Of a stretch of 64,000 nt of DNA, positions 8,143 through 15,915 are shown in pieces; the first letter of the stretch is position 1, and the number at the start of each line of letters is the position of its first letter. This stretch comes from Nonomuraea endophytica (lineage in GTDB: Bacteria > Actinomycetota > Actinomycetes > Streptosporangiales > Streptosporangiaceae). The stretch covers positions 1,364,001 to 1,428,000 of the forward strand of contig NZ_JACHIN010000001.1 of the NCBI RefSeq assembly GCF_014203235.1, read 5' to 3'. The translations under genes and the position numbers were made by a program. Under the pieces are notes generated by a model. The model ran no database searches. It was not told the DNA's origin and was given only the letters and a program-made list of their open reading frames with translations.

Positions 8143-9013
8143 GCAGGCGCGACAGCCGTCGGTCGGCGAGCGGCTTGCCGCCGGTCTGACAGGTCGGGCA
8201 GTACTGCAGCGAGGAGTCGGCGAACGAGACCTCCCTGATGGTGTCGCCGCACACGTCGCAGGGCTGCCCGGCGCGGTTGTGCACGCGCAGGCCCGACTTC
8301 TTCTCCGCCTTCAGGTCCTTGGCCGCCACCCCGTGCGCCCGCTCGACCGCCTCGCGCAGCGTGGCGACGATCGCCTCGTGCAGATCGGCCACCTGCGCGT
8401 CGGTCAGCGACGCCGCGATCTTGAACGGCGACATCTTGGCCGCGTGCAGCACCTCGTCGGAGTAGGCGTTGCCGATGCCCGCGATCACCTTCTGGTCGCG
8501 CAGAAGACCTTTGATCTGGGTACGGTTGCCACCCACGATCCCCTTCAGCACCTCCACGGTGAAGGTGTCGGCCAGCGGGTCGGGGCCAAGCGAGGCGATA
8601 CCCGGCACTTCATCCGGATTTTTCGTGACATAGACGGCCAGGCGCTTCTGCGTGCCCGCCTCCGTCAGCTCGAACCCCGGGGCCAGGCCCTCGTCGTCGG
8701 GCGCCAGCCGTACCCGCACCGCCAGCGGGGTTTTGCCGGGACGGACCGGCTTCGCACCCGAGAGGTCGTCCTTCCAGCGCAGCCACCCGGCGCGCGCCAG
8801 ATGGATGATCAGGTGCAGGCCGTCACAGTCGAGGTCGAGGAACTTGCCGTGCCGCGCCACGCCGGTCACGGTGAGCCCGCCCAGCGCGCTGACGGGCGGA
8901 TCGAAGGTCTTCAGCGCCTGGAAGGCGACCACGTCGACGGCCAGGATCGTCCGGCCCACGGCCCGCTCACGCAGGAACCCGGTGAGCGACGCCACTTCTG
9001 GAAGTTCGGGCAT
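8135..9013 (-). CDS. Fpg/Nei-family DNA glycosylase
   Basis: Base-excision repair bifunctional glycosylase/AP lyase of 292 residues. The N-terminus MPELPEV provides the catalytic Pro2 and Glu3, and ARHGKFLDL holds the conserved Lys. A helix-two-turn-helix is present in the middle (VIAGIGNAYSDE). The C-terminal zinc finger has four cysteines (CDVCG...CPTCQTGG), and its spacing is normal. Whether it prefers oxidised purines (MutM) or pyrimidines (Nei) cannot be told by eye. It diverges from the GPP34 gene, with a CCACAG/CTGTGG palindrome between them. Confidence 0.92.
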   Translation of the reverse strand: MPELPEVASLTGFLRERAVGRTILAVDVVAFQALKTFDPPVSALGGLTVTGVARHGKFLDLDCDGLHLIIHLARAGWLRWKDDLSGAKPVRPGKTPLAVRVRLAPDDEGLAPGFELTEAGTQKRLAVYVTKNPDEVPGIASLGPDPLADTFTVEVLKGIVGGNRTQIKGLLRDQKVIAGIGNAYSDEVLHAAKMSPFKIAASLTDAQVADLHEAIVATLREAVERAHGVAAKDLKAEKKSGLRVHNRAGQPCDVCGDTIREVSFADSSLQYCPTCQTGGKPLADRRLSRLLK

Positions 9014-9025
9014 GCATCCAGATTA

Positions 9026-9046
9026 TGGTCCACAGGCTGTGGAAAA
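9026..9046. promoter_or_regulatory. Inverted DnaA-box-like palindrome
   Basis: TGGTCCACA and TGTGGAAAA face each other and share a perfect 13-base palindrome, CCACAG-G-CTGTGG (9030-9042). It lies in the 53-base divergent gap between the glycosylase and GPP34 genes. Each arm is one or two mismatches from the DnaA box TTGTCCACA. The same palindrome with a different spacer recurs at 25037-25051 before crgA. It is either an operator or a DnaA site; this is inferred from sequence only. Confidence 0.4.
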
Positions 9047-9066
9047 CACGGCGCTAGGGTCAAGGT

Positions 9067-9720
9067 ATGAACGTGACGATCGCCGAAGAAGTGCTCCTTC
9101 TCGCCCACAGCGAGGAAGAGGGCAAACAGCTCATCTCCGGTACGCAGCTGGACACCGCGCTGGGCGGCTCCATCCTCGCCGAGCTGGCGATCAACGACCG
9201 GCTGGAGCTCTCGGACAAGAAGGTGTCCGTCAAGAACGCCGCCCCGCTCGGCGACCCCGAACTCGACGCCGTCCTCGCCCGCATGGCCGAAGACGGCAAG
9301 GCCCGCCGCCCGGTGTGGTGGGTGCAGAAGGTGTACTCGGGCAAACTCCGCAAGCGTCTGCTGGAACGGCTGGCCGCCGCCGAAGTCCTGAGCGAGGAGC
9401 GGGCCAAGGTGCTGGGCCTGTTCCCCACCTCCCGCTGGCCCGAGGTGGACGGGCGGGTCGAGGCCGAGATCCGCGCCCGGGTGGCCGGCGTGCTGGGCGG
9501 CGCCGAACCCGACGCGCGCACCGCCATCCTGATCGCGGTCCTGCACGCCGCCAACCTGGACCGCAAGGCCTTCCCGGGGGCCGACAAGAAGCGGATCAAG
9601 GAGATCGCCGAGGGACAGTGGGCGGGCGACGCGGTGGCCAAGACCATCGCCGCCATCAACTCGGTCATCCTCATCACAGCCACCACAGCCGCAGTAACCG
9701 CCACCACAACCACCACCTAA
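9067..9720 (+). CDS. GPP34-family phosphoprotein
   Basis: A 217-residue protein of the GPP34/GOLPH3-like family, which is common in actinomycetes. In eukaryotes the family binds phosphatidylinositol-4-phosphate; the bacterial role is unknown. Visible features are the N-terminus TIAEEVLLLAHSEEEGK, the helical core (LDTALGGSILAELAINDRLEL) and the region DARTAILIAVLHAANL. The last 20 residues are Ala/Thr-rich and end in a run of Thr. The frame stays open for 125 codons after the TAA, beginning with four 15-base Pro-Asn repeats. Confidence 0.88.
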   Translation: MNVTIAEEVLLLAHSEEEGKQLISGTQLDTALGGSILAELAINDRLELSDKKVSVKNAAPLGDPELDAVLARMAEDGKARRPVWWVQKVYSGKLRKRLLERLAAAEVLSEERAKVLGLFPTSRWPEVDGRVEAEIRARVAGVLGGAEPDARTAILIAVLHAANLDRKAFPGADKKRIKEIAEGQWAGDAVAKTIAAINSVILITATTAAVTATTTTT

Positions 9721-9780
9721 CCCAACCCGCCCAGCCCCAACCCACCTGGACCCAACCCGCCCGGACCTAACCCGCCCAGA
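9721..9780 (+). repeat. 15-base tandem repeat, four copies
   Basis: Four adjoining 15-base units start directly after the GPP34 stop codon: 9721-9735, 9736-9750, 9751-9765 and 9766-9780, each of the form CCYAACCCRCCYRGM. Read in the GPP34 frame they would code PNPP-S/G/R pentapeptides. Confidence 0.85.
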
Positions 9781-10045
9781 CCTCACGGACCAGGGGAACC
9801 ACCCACCGAACTCTGGAAGCCCCATTCGGGCCAGGGTGTGCTTGCCGAGCGGGCTGTTGACGGGTGTGCCCGCCGCGTGCCCATCGGACGGGGTTGCCCC
9901 GCCGCGTGCCCACGGGGCGGTCGTTGCGGCGGGCCGCCCGCGCGCCCTGCCTGCCGTGTCCCTGGACGGAGGGCCAGGGACTACGGGGGGTGGGGGTTGG
10001 GGCGGCGGAGCCGTAACGGAAAAGCTGCCCGCAACAAGAAAGCGG
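9781..10045. other. Gene-poor gap between GPP34 and LCP genes
   Basis: Together with the tandem repeat, this makes a 325-base interval with no supported gene. It lies downstream of both flanking convergent genes. It holds GC-rich low-complexity sequence (cggccgcccgcg-like and gggggtggggg runs near 9930-10005). I see no clear terminator hairpin with a T-run. Confidence 0.6.
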
Positions 10046-11314
10046 TCAGTTGTTGGCGTCGAGGATGTCCTTGGGGACGGGCTTGTCGGCTTTGAGGGCG
10101 TTGAAGAGGGCAAGCGCCTTCTGGGTGTCCCACTTGACGGCCGTGCCGCCGCCGGCGATCTCGTTGCCGCCGAACGGCACCACCGTGGTCACCGGGCTGT
10201 CGCCCATCGACAGTCCCAGGGAGAGCATGTCGAACGCCCCCGTCGACTCGTCCACCACGACCGCGTCCGTTGCACTGGCGGCCAGCGGGATCGAGGTGAA
10301 CGGGTTGATCAGCACCCCCGGGCTGGCGGCCTTCTTCACCACCGCGCCCAGGAACTGCCGCTGCCTCTTGGTCCGCTCGAAGTCCGGCAGCGCGCCGCCC
10401 TTGCGGGTGCGGACGTAGCCGAGCGCCTGGCCGCCGGTCAGCTCCTGCTTGCCCTTCTTGAGGTTGAGCCCGGCCTTGGGGTCGTTGATGTCGGCCCGGA
10501 CGTTGATCTCGACCCCGCCGATCGCGTCCACGATCTCCACGAACCCGGCGAAACCGATCTCCATGTAGTTGTCGATGCGCAGCCCGGTGACGTTCTCGAG
10601 GGTCCTGACGAGCAGCTTCGGCCCGCCGAGCGTGTAGGCGGCGTTGAGCTTGTTGCGGCCCTTGCCGGGGATGGTGACGGCGGAGTCGCGCGGCAGGCTC
10701 ACCAGCGTCGCCTTGTCGCTGCCCTCGGGGATGTGCAGCAGCATCATGGAGTCGGTGCGCTGCCCGGCGGCGCGACCGGTGGCGAGCTTCTTGCGCTGCG
10801 CGGCGGACAGTCCCTTGCGGCTGTCGGAGCCGACCAGCAGCCAGTTGGTGCCGGGGGTGTCGGCGGGACGGCCCTCGTAGTCGTCGAGTACGCCCGGAAT
10901 GCCGGTGAGCCGGGAATTGACCCAGAAGAACATGCCGATGGCCGCCACCAGCAGCAACACCAGCAAGCCCGCGATGCTGATCGCGATGATCTTGCCGATG
11001 GGCCGGCGCCGTCCGGTGCGGGGCGGCTTGCCCGGCGGCCGGTTGAACGGCCCGCCGCCGCCCTGGTGGACGGCCGTGGGCGGCACTTCGCCCCCGCCGC
11101 CGCCCCGTGCCTTCAGCGGCTTCACCGGGCTGTTGCCGGGGCGCTCGCGGCCGTAGACTCGCCCGGCAGAGCGCGGCGGCTCCGCCGGAGCCGGAGATGG
11201 CGGGAACTGCTGCGCCGGAGCTCCGGCCGACCGCATGCCGTCATCTGGCCGGCTCGGCAACGGGCGGCCCTCGCCCGGCGAGCGCAGCGGGCGGGTGCGA
11301 TCTTCCTCTGCCAC
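10046..11314 (-). CDS. LCP family (LytR-CpsA-Psr) cell-wall glycopolymer ligase
   Basis: A membrane-anchored phosphotransferase of 422 residues that attaches polyprenyl-linked glycopolymers (arabinogalactan- or teichoic-acid-like) to peptidoglycan outside the membrane. The first ~105 residues are Pro/Gly/Arg-rich and cytoplasmic. One transmembrane helix lies near 108-132 (IIAISIAGLLVLLLVAAIGM), followed by the LCP domain. Its conserved residues appear in LLVGSDSR, GQRTDSMMLLHI, VSLPRDSAV, KLNAAYTLGG and YVRTRKGG.LPDFERTKRQRQFL. The length is normal. It is transcribed away from the CNNM pair. Confidence 0.92.
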   Translation of the reverse strand: MAEEDRTRPLRSPGEGRPLPSRPDDGMRSAGAPAQQFPPSPAPAEPPRSAGRVYGRERPGNSPVKPLKARGGGGGEVPPTAVHQGGGGPFNRPPGKPPRTGRRRPIGKIIAISIAGLLVLLLVAAIGMFFWVNSRLTGIPGVLDDYEGRPADTPGTNWLLVGSDSRKGLSAAQRKKLATGRAAGQRTDSMMLLHIPEGSDKATLVSLPRDSAVTIPGKGRNKLNAAYTLGGPKLLVRTLENVTGLRIDNYMEIGFAGFVEIVDAIGGVEINVRADINDPKAGLNLKKGKQELTGGQALGYVRTRKGGALPDFERTKRQRQFLGAVVKKAASPGVLINPFTSIPLAASATDAVVVDESTGAFDMLSLGLSMGDSPVTTVVPFGGNEIAGGGTAVKWDTQKALALFNALKADKPVPKDILDANN

Positions 11315-11492
11315 GTCTTCCCTCTCCCATCGGTTTCCATAACGCTACGTCGAGCCCCCCACCAGTGGATGCGTCCCGCCAAGGATTTCCCACGGAAAAG
11401 TACGCGGAACACACTCTGGGTCACTCCGGAAACATCTGATGCCACCAGCGTCGTTACGGTTTATGGACGACCTCTATCGAAGGGAAGATTGT

Positions 11493-11567
11493 GTCCGCTT
11501 CGGACCCATGGAGTAGCTGCCCGTGCACGAGCACGGGTTCCGCTGAAGGCGGCTCACTGCGGTGAGC
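11493..11567 (+). promoter_or_regulatory. Structured leader with four consecutive hairpins, the last covering the start codon
   Basis: Four inverted repeats follow one another with little spacing. They are GTCCG-ctt-CGGAC (11493-11505), CCCGTGC-acga-GCACGGG (11520-11537), CCGC-tgaag-GCGG (11540-11552) and GCTCAC-tgcg-GTGAGC (11552-11567). The GTG start of the metal-exporter gene (11562) is in the last stem. There is no good Shine-Dalgarno. The string GGAGTAGC at 11510-11517 resembles one conserved block of the yybP-ykoY Mn riboswitch, but the other blocks are not recognisable. Candidate cis-regulatory RNA, by pattern only. Confidence 0.4.
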
Positions 11568-12911
11568 GCCTATCTGGGCCTGCTGGCCCTCCTCCTCCTC
11601 ACCGTCGCGACCGGTTACTTCGTCGCGCAGGAGTTCGCTTTCGTCGCCGCTGACCGGGGGATCCTGCGCGAGCAGGCCGCGGCCGGCGACAAGTCCGCCG
11701 AGAAGGCACTCCAGGTGACCTCCCGGCTCTCCTTCATGTTGTCGGGAGCCCAGCTTGGCATCACCGTCACCGCGCTGCTCGTCGGCTTCCTCGCGGAGCC
11801 GGCCATCGCGACGCTGGTGCGGCCCTGGCTGACCGACCAGGGCCTGCCGCCCGCCGTGATCACCGGCCTGTCCGTAACCGTGGGCGTCTTCGTCGCCACG
11901 GTCGTGCAGATGGTCCTCGGCGAGCTGGCCCCCAAGAACCTCGGCATCGCCAGGCCCGAGGCCGTCGCCAAGTTCCTCGCCCGTTCCACGCTGGTCTACC
12001 TGGCCGTGGTCGGCCCCCTCGTGCGGCTGTTCGACTCCGCCGCGACGGGCCTGCTGCGCAAGGTGGGCGTCGAACCGGTCGAGGAGGTGGAGCACGGCGC
12101 CACCCCCGAGGAGCTCTCGCGGATCATCGCCGAGTCCACCCAGGCGGGCGAGCTGCCCCCGCGCCTGTCGGAGCTGCTGGAGCGCGCGCTGGAGTTCGGC
12201 GACCGCAACGCCGAGGAGATCATGGTGCCGCGCCCGCGCGTCGTCGTGCTCCGCTCCGACCGGCCGCTCTCCGACCTCGTCGACGCGATCCGGGAGCACG
12301 GCCACTCCCGCTACCCCGTCCTGGGCGCCGACGGTGACGTCGCCGGCGTCACCGGGGTACGCGAGCTGCTGACCTCCGGCCAGGAGGACGGCCTGATCTC
12401 CGAGATCACCCGTCCCGCGCTCCTGGTGCCGGACTCCCTTCCCCTGCCGCTGGTGCTGGAGCGCATGCGCCAGGCCAAGGACGACATCGCCTGCGTCATC
12501 GACGAGTACGGCGGGCTGGCCGGCGTCGTCGCGGTCGAGGACATGGCGGAGGAACTGGTCGGCGAGCTCGTCGACGAGAACGACCCCGAGCCGGAAGGCG
12601 CCACCGAGCACCCCGACGGCACCTGGGAGGTGCCCGCCTCCTTCCGCCTCGACGAGGTCGAGCGCGCGACGGGCATCGCCCTGCCGGAGAGCGACGACTA
12701 CGACACGCTGGCCGGCCTCGTGCTGGCCCGCCTCGGCCGCATGGCCGAGCCGGGCGACGCGGTGACGGTCGAGTGCACGCCGGAGACCGACCCGTTCTCC
12801 GAAGACCCCGATGAGCACCTCGCCGAACTCACGGTCCTGTCGCTCAGCCGAAGGGTCCCCGAGTGGGTACGGCTGGCGCCGGTCCCGCACCACGCGGAGG
12901 CCGCCCGATGA
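11562..12911 (+). CDS. CNNM/CorC-type (hemolysin family) transporter, first copy
   Basis: A 449-residue membrane protein with an N-terminal DUF21/CNNM domain of about four helices (residues 1-200, with FFVAQEFAFV-like start and SGAQLGITVTALLVG). Two CBS repeats (about 215-340; DDIACVIDEYGGLAGVV) and a C-terminal CorC_HlyC domain (about 350-435) follow. The family is linked to magnesium or cobalt export and homeostasis. The GTG at 11562 is chosen because the domain begins there. The TGA overlaps the ATG of the second copy, so both are probably made together. Confidence 0.9.
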   Translation: MSAYLGLLALLLLTVATGYFVAQEFAFVAADRGILREQAAAGDKSAEKALQVTSRLSFMLSGAQLGITVTALLVGFLAEPAIATLVRPWLTDQGLPPAVITGLSVTVGVFVATVVQMVLGELAPKNLGIARPEAVAKFLARSTLVYLAVVGPLVRLFDSAATGLLRKVGVEPVEEVEHGATPEELSRIIAESTQAGELPPRLSELLERALEFGDRNAEEIMVPRPRVVVLRSDRPLSDLVDAIREHGHSRYPVLGADGDVAGVTGVRELLTSGQEDGLISEITRPALLVPDSLPLPLVLERMRQAKDDIACVIDEYGGLAGVVAVEDMAEELVGELVDENDPEPEGATEHPDGTWEVPASFRLDEVERATGIALPESDDYDTLAGLVLARLGRMAEPGDAVTVECTPETDPFSEDPDEHLAELTVLSLSRRVPEWVRLAPVPHHAEAAR

Positions 12912-13924
12912 CCATGATCATCATAAGCCTCGCGCTGCTGGCCTTCAACGCCCTGTTCGTCGCGGCCGAGTTCGCCTTCGTCTCGGCCAGGCGCCACCGC
13001 CTCGAAGAGGTGGCGACCGGCGGCAACCGCATGGTCAGGTTCGCCGCCAAGTCCGCCGTGGGCGGCAGCAGGCAGCTGTCGCTCATGCTGGCCGGCGCCC
13101 AGCTCGGCATCACGCTGTGCACGCTGGGCCTCGGCCAGGTGACCGAACCGGCCATCGAGCACTACCTGGAGCCGGTCTTCGCCACGATCGGCGTACCGGA
13201 GTCGCTGCGGATGCCGATCGCGCTGACGATCGCGCTGGCGCTGGTCACCTTCCTGCACATGGTCATCGGCGAGATGGCGCCGAAGTCCTGGGCGCTGACC
13301 CACCCGGAGCGGGCGGCGTTGCTGCTGACGGTGCCGTTCAGGGCGTTCACCTCGCTGATGAAGCCGCTGCTGTGGTCGCTGAACGGAGTGACGAATCTCA
13401 TCCTGCGCCTGTTCGGCGTCGAGGCCCGCGACGAGCTGGCCACGACCAGGACGCCGCACCAGCTGGCCATGCTGGTGGGCGAGTCGGCCAGGATGGGCCT
13501 GCTGGACCGCGAGGAGCACGACCTGCTGACCCGCGCGCTGCGTCTTCAGGCCGAGGGCATCGAACGCCTGATGGTCCCCATCGCCGAAGCCGTCTGCGTG
13601 CCACCGGAGGCGGCGGCGAGCCAGATCAAGGAGGTCGCGGCCAGAACCGGACACCTGCGGCTCCTGGTGGGCTCGGACACCGACGTCCAGGGCGTCCTGC
13701 ACGCCCGGGACACGCTGCTCCGCACGGACGCGACCGCGGCCACGCTGGCGCGGCCGCTGCCTCGCCTGGCCTGCGTCACCCAGGTTCCGGAGGCGGTCAC
13801 CGCCCTCCAGGAGGCACGAGCCCACCTGGGCCTCGTGACCAGCGCGGACGGCTCCGTCATCGGCCTGGTAAGCCTGACCGACCTTCTGGGCGAACTCCTC
13901 GACATGCGGGCGATCGCCGCGTAA
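12908..13924 (+). CDS. CNNM/CorC-type (hemolysin family) transporter, second copy
   Basis: A 338-residue paralogue starting at the ATG that overlaps the upstream TGA (ATGA). The CNNM domain is clear (NALFVAAEFAFVSARR, LAGAQLGITLCTLGLG), and two weaker CBS domains follow. It lacks the C-terminal CorC_HlyC domain of its partner. Tandem long/short pairs like this are common in actinomycetes and may form a heterodimeric transporter (inference). Confidence 0.9.
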   Translation: MTMIIISLALLAFNALFVAAEFAFVSARRHRLEEVATGGNRMVRFAAKSAVGGSRQLSLMLAGAQLGITLCTLGLGQVTEPAIEHYLEPVFATIGVPESLRMPIALTIALALVTFLHMVIGEMAPKSWALTHPERAALLLTVPFRAFTSLMKPLLWSLNGVTNLILRLFGVEARDELATTRTPHQLAMLVGESARMGLLDREEHDLLTRALRLQAEGIERLMVPIAEAVCVPPEAAASQIKEVAARTGHLRLLVGSDTDVQGVLHARDTLLRTDATAATLARPLPRLACVTQVPEAVTALQEARAHLGLVTSADGSVIGLVSLTDLLGELLDMRAIAA

Positions 13925-13985
13925 GAGGTCAAATCTTGTCCGCTCATGGCGAAACCCGCGATAGCGGTTAGAAAGCGAGTTGCAA

Positions 13986-14018
13986 GCGCCCGCGTCTAGG
14001 TTCTCCGGACGCGGGCGC
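13986..14018. terminator. Perfect 11-bp hairpin downstream of the CNNM pair
   Basis: GCGCCCGCGTC and GACGCGGGCGC are separated by an 11-base loop. It lies 61 bases after the second CNNM stop codon. No T-run follows on the plus strand, as is usual in high-GC genomes. Probable terminator of the CNNM transcript. Confidence 0.6.
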
Positions 14019-14034
14019 TCGCTGCGCGCATGGC

Positions 14035-14071
14035 AAAAAAGAAGAGCCCCGGCTCTTGCGAACCAGGGCTC
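14035..14071 (-). terminator. Rho-independent terminator reading leftward
   Basis: On the minus strand, GAGCCCTGG and CCGGGGCTC form a 9-bp stem with one T:G pair, followed by TTCTTTTTT. It is placed to end transcription coming from the tRNA-Leu side, about 330 bases after the tRNA. Confidence 0.8.
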
Positions 14072-14159
14072 GTTTCGTCACTGTGGGTCTGCCACCAGCA
14101 AGGCCAAAGCATCAGAGCCCGGGAACAACACCCCGGGAAACAGGAAGGACCTGGCAATC

Positions 14160-14312
14160 ACGATGACCGGGGGCGAAAGCACAAACCGGGAATCAAGATG
14201 ACCACAGCGAAAGCTCAGGCAACCAGGACCACCCGGGCGAAAGCGTGGGGAATCGGGACCGCCGGGCGAAAGCGTGGGCAATCAAATGTGCCCGGGCGAA
14301 AGCCTGGCTGGG
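14160..14312. repeat. Degenerate ~30-base tandem array with five GCGAAAGC cores
   Basis: GCGAAAGC recurs at 14173, 14207, 14237, 14266 and 14296, so the period is 34, 30, 29 and 30 bases. Between cores, a related string of the type GGGAATCNNGACC recurs. GCGAAAGC is known as an unusually stable single-stranded mini-hairpin. The whole gene-free stretch 13925-14403 contains this array and the two hairpins above; I see no gene in it. Confidence 0.75.
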
Positions 14313-14403
14313 GGTCCGGGGGTTGTTCCCCGGGAGATATGCGAAGAGGCCTGCGGGAGCAACTCCGCCAGGAGTCGCGGCCACAAGCCTCTGCCGAATC
14401 GCG

Positions 14404-14486
14404 TGGGCGAGGAGGGATTTGAACCCTCACGTCCTTTCGGACACACGGACCTGAACCGTGCGCGTCTGCCGTTCCGCCACCCGCCC
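14404..14486 (-). tRNA. tRNA-Leu (anticodon CAG)
   Basis: Read on the minus strand, GGGCGGG pairs with CTCGCCC as the acceptor stem with discriminator A. The anticodon arm is CACGG-TTCAGGT-CCGTG, giving CAG. A long class II variable arm (GTCC-GAAA-GGAC) and T-loop GGTTCAAATCC confirm a leucine tRNA. The CCA end is not encoded. In related genomes a tRNA-Leu commonly precedes the fhaA cluster. Confidence 0.95.
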
Positions 14487-14686
14487 TTGTTGGGTGCGGA
14501 GAAACAGTAGCACGGAACTGCCGCTGGTACTGAACCCGGATACGATCGCATAAGACACGGGAGCGGATGAGCTGGGCGCGACTGCCGACGAGCGCCTGGC
14601 TCACGGTCGCGTGGAACGTGCGGAAGCCTAGGAGCAGCAGCTTCTATGCGGCCGCGATCATATGCACGGAGGAAGGGAGGTACCCG

Positions 14687-15427
14687 GTGGGAGTCCTTCA
14701 GCGCTTCGAGCGACGGCTCGAAGGCTTGGTTGAGGGGGCCTTTGCGCGGGCGTTCAAGTCTGACCTTCAGCCGGTCGAGGTCGCCAGCGCGGTCCAGCGT
14801 GAGATGGACGAGCGCGCGGCGATCGTCGCCCAGGGTCGGACACTCGTGCCCAACGACTTCGTGGTTGAGCTGTCCACCACGGACAGCGAACGGCTTGAGG
14901 TCTACGCCGACAGCATCAGCCACGAGCTGGCCAACCTCGCCAGGGAGTACGCCAAAGAGCAGGGCTACTCCTTTGTGGGACCGGTCCGGGTGCGTTTCGA
15001 GACGGCCAACGACCTCGCGGTCGGACTGTTCCGCATCAGGTCGGGCGTCATTCGCGGCGCCACGGTCGAGCAGGACGAGATCCGCCAGCCGGCCAGCGAC
15101 CTGCCGCCCTCGCGGCCGAACGCCTTCAACGGCAGACCACGTCTGCTCGTCTCCACGCAGGACGACCCCCAGGGCGACCGTTCCTACGAGCTCACCACGC
15201 CGGTGACCTTGCTGGGCAGGGGCACCGACTGCGATCTCCGTCTCGTCGATCCCGGCGTCTCGCGTCACCACGCGGAGCTGCGCGTCGAGGGCCAGCAGGT
15301 GGCCCTCGTCGACCTGGGATCAACGAACGGCACTTTCGTCAATGGCCAGCCGGTACGCAGGATCGAGCTCCAGAACGGCACGCGAGTGACGTTGGGACGC
15401 ACGACCCTGGTGTTCCGGCGCGATTAG
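14687..15427 (+). CDS. fhaA: FhaA, DUF3662 plus FHA domain protein
   Basis: A 246-residue cytoplasmic phosphothreonine-binding protein of the division/elongation cluster. The N-terminal DUF3662 domain (about 1-115, starting VGVLQRFERRLEGL) is followed by a short linker and an FHA domain (about 150-245). The FHA motifs are LLGRGTDCDLRL, SRHHAEL and STNGTFVN. In mycobacteria FhaA is a PknB substrate and binds MviN to control peptidoglycan precursor flipping. GTG at 14687 is chosen because GGAAGGGAGG lies 7 bases before it; the open frame upstream is not conserved-looking. Confidence 0.95.
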   Translation: MGVLQRFERRLEGLVEGAFARAFKSDLQPVEVASAVQREMDERAAIVAQGRTLVPNDFVVELSTTDSERLEVYADSISHELANLAREYAKEQGYSFVGPVRVRFETANDLAVGLFRIRSGVIRGATVEQDEIRQPASDLPPSRPNAFNGRPRLLVSTQDDPQGDRSYELTTPVTLLGRGTDCDLRLVDPGVSRHHAELRVEGQQVALVDLGSTNGTFVNGQPVRRIELQNGTRVTLGRTTLVFRRD

Positions 15428-15444
15428 GGGTAGACAAACGGTCC

Positions 15445-15915
15445 ATGTCCGAGCTCACGCTGCTGCTGATCCGGCTCGCCTTCCTGGCGGTGCTGTGGTT
15501 TTTCGTCATTGCCGCAGTCGGCGTGATCCGGACTGACTTGTTCGGGTCACGCACTGCTCCCGCGGGGCCACGCAAGGGCTCCAAACCCGCCAAACCCGTG
15601 GCAAAGCCAAAGCCCAAGAAGGGCGAGCCACGCCAACTGGTTGTGACGGGTGGCCCCTTGCAAGGCACCACCATTAACCTCACGGAGACGCCCATCACCA
15701 TCGGCCGGGCTAACGACGCCACGCTGGTAGTCAGCGACGACTACGCTTCCAGCCGGCACGCCCGGCTCTTCCCTCAGGACGGTCAGTGGATCGTGGAAGA
15801 TCTCGGTTCGACCAACGGCACGTATCTCGACCGCTCAAAAGTCACCCGTCCGACCCCGGTGCCGCTCGGTGTTCCGATCCGCGTCGGCAAGACAGTCATT
15901 GAATTGCGCAAATGA
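15445..15915 (+). CDS. fhaB: FhaB/FipA, membrane-anchored FHA protein
   Basis: A 156-residue protein with one N-terminal transmembrane helix (residues about 5-28), a Lys/Pro-rich linker and a C-terminal FHA domain (about 70-155). The FHA motifs are TIGRANDATLVV, SSRHARLF and STNGTYLD. The mycobacterial homologue FipA links FtsZ and FtsQ at the septum under oxidative stress. It lies 17 bases after fhaA, and its stop overlaps the pstP start (ATGA). Confidence 0.94.
   Translation: MSELTLLLIRLAFLAVLWFFVIAAVGVIRTDLFGSRTAPAGPRKGSKPAKPVAKPKPKKGEPRQLVVTGGPLQGTTINLTETPITIGRANDATLVVSDDYASSRHARLFPQDGQWIVEDLGSTNGTYLDRSKVTRPTPVPLGVPIRVGKTVIELRK

Noticed and set aside
11493..11567. Known yybP-ykoY manganese riboswitch
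   Set aside because: Only the GGAGTAGC block is similar; the other conserved loop and helices are not found, so I list it only as an unnamed candidate leader.
14160..14312. CRISPR array
   Set aside because: Repeat cores are only 8 bases and the intervals are themselves related, not unique spacers; no cas genes.
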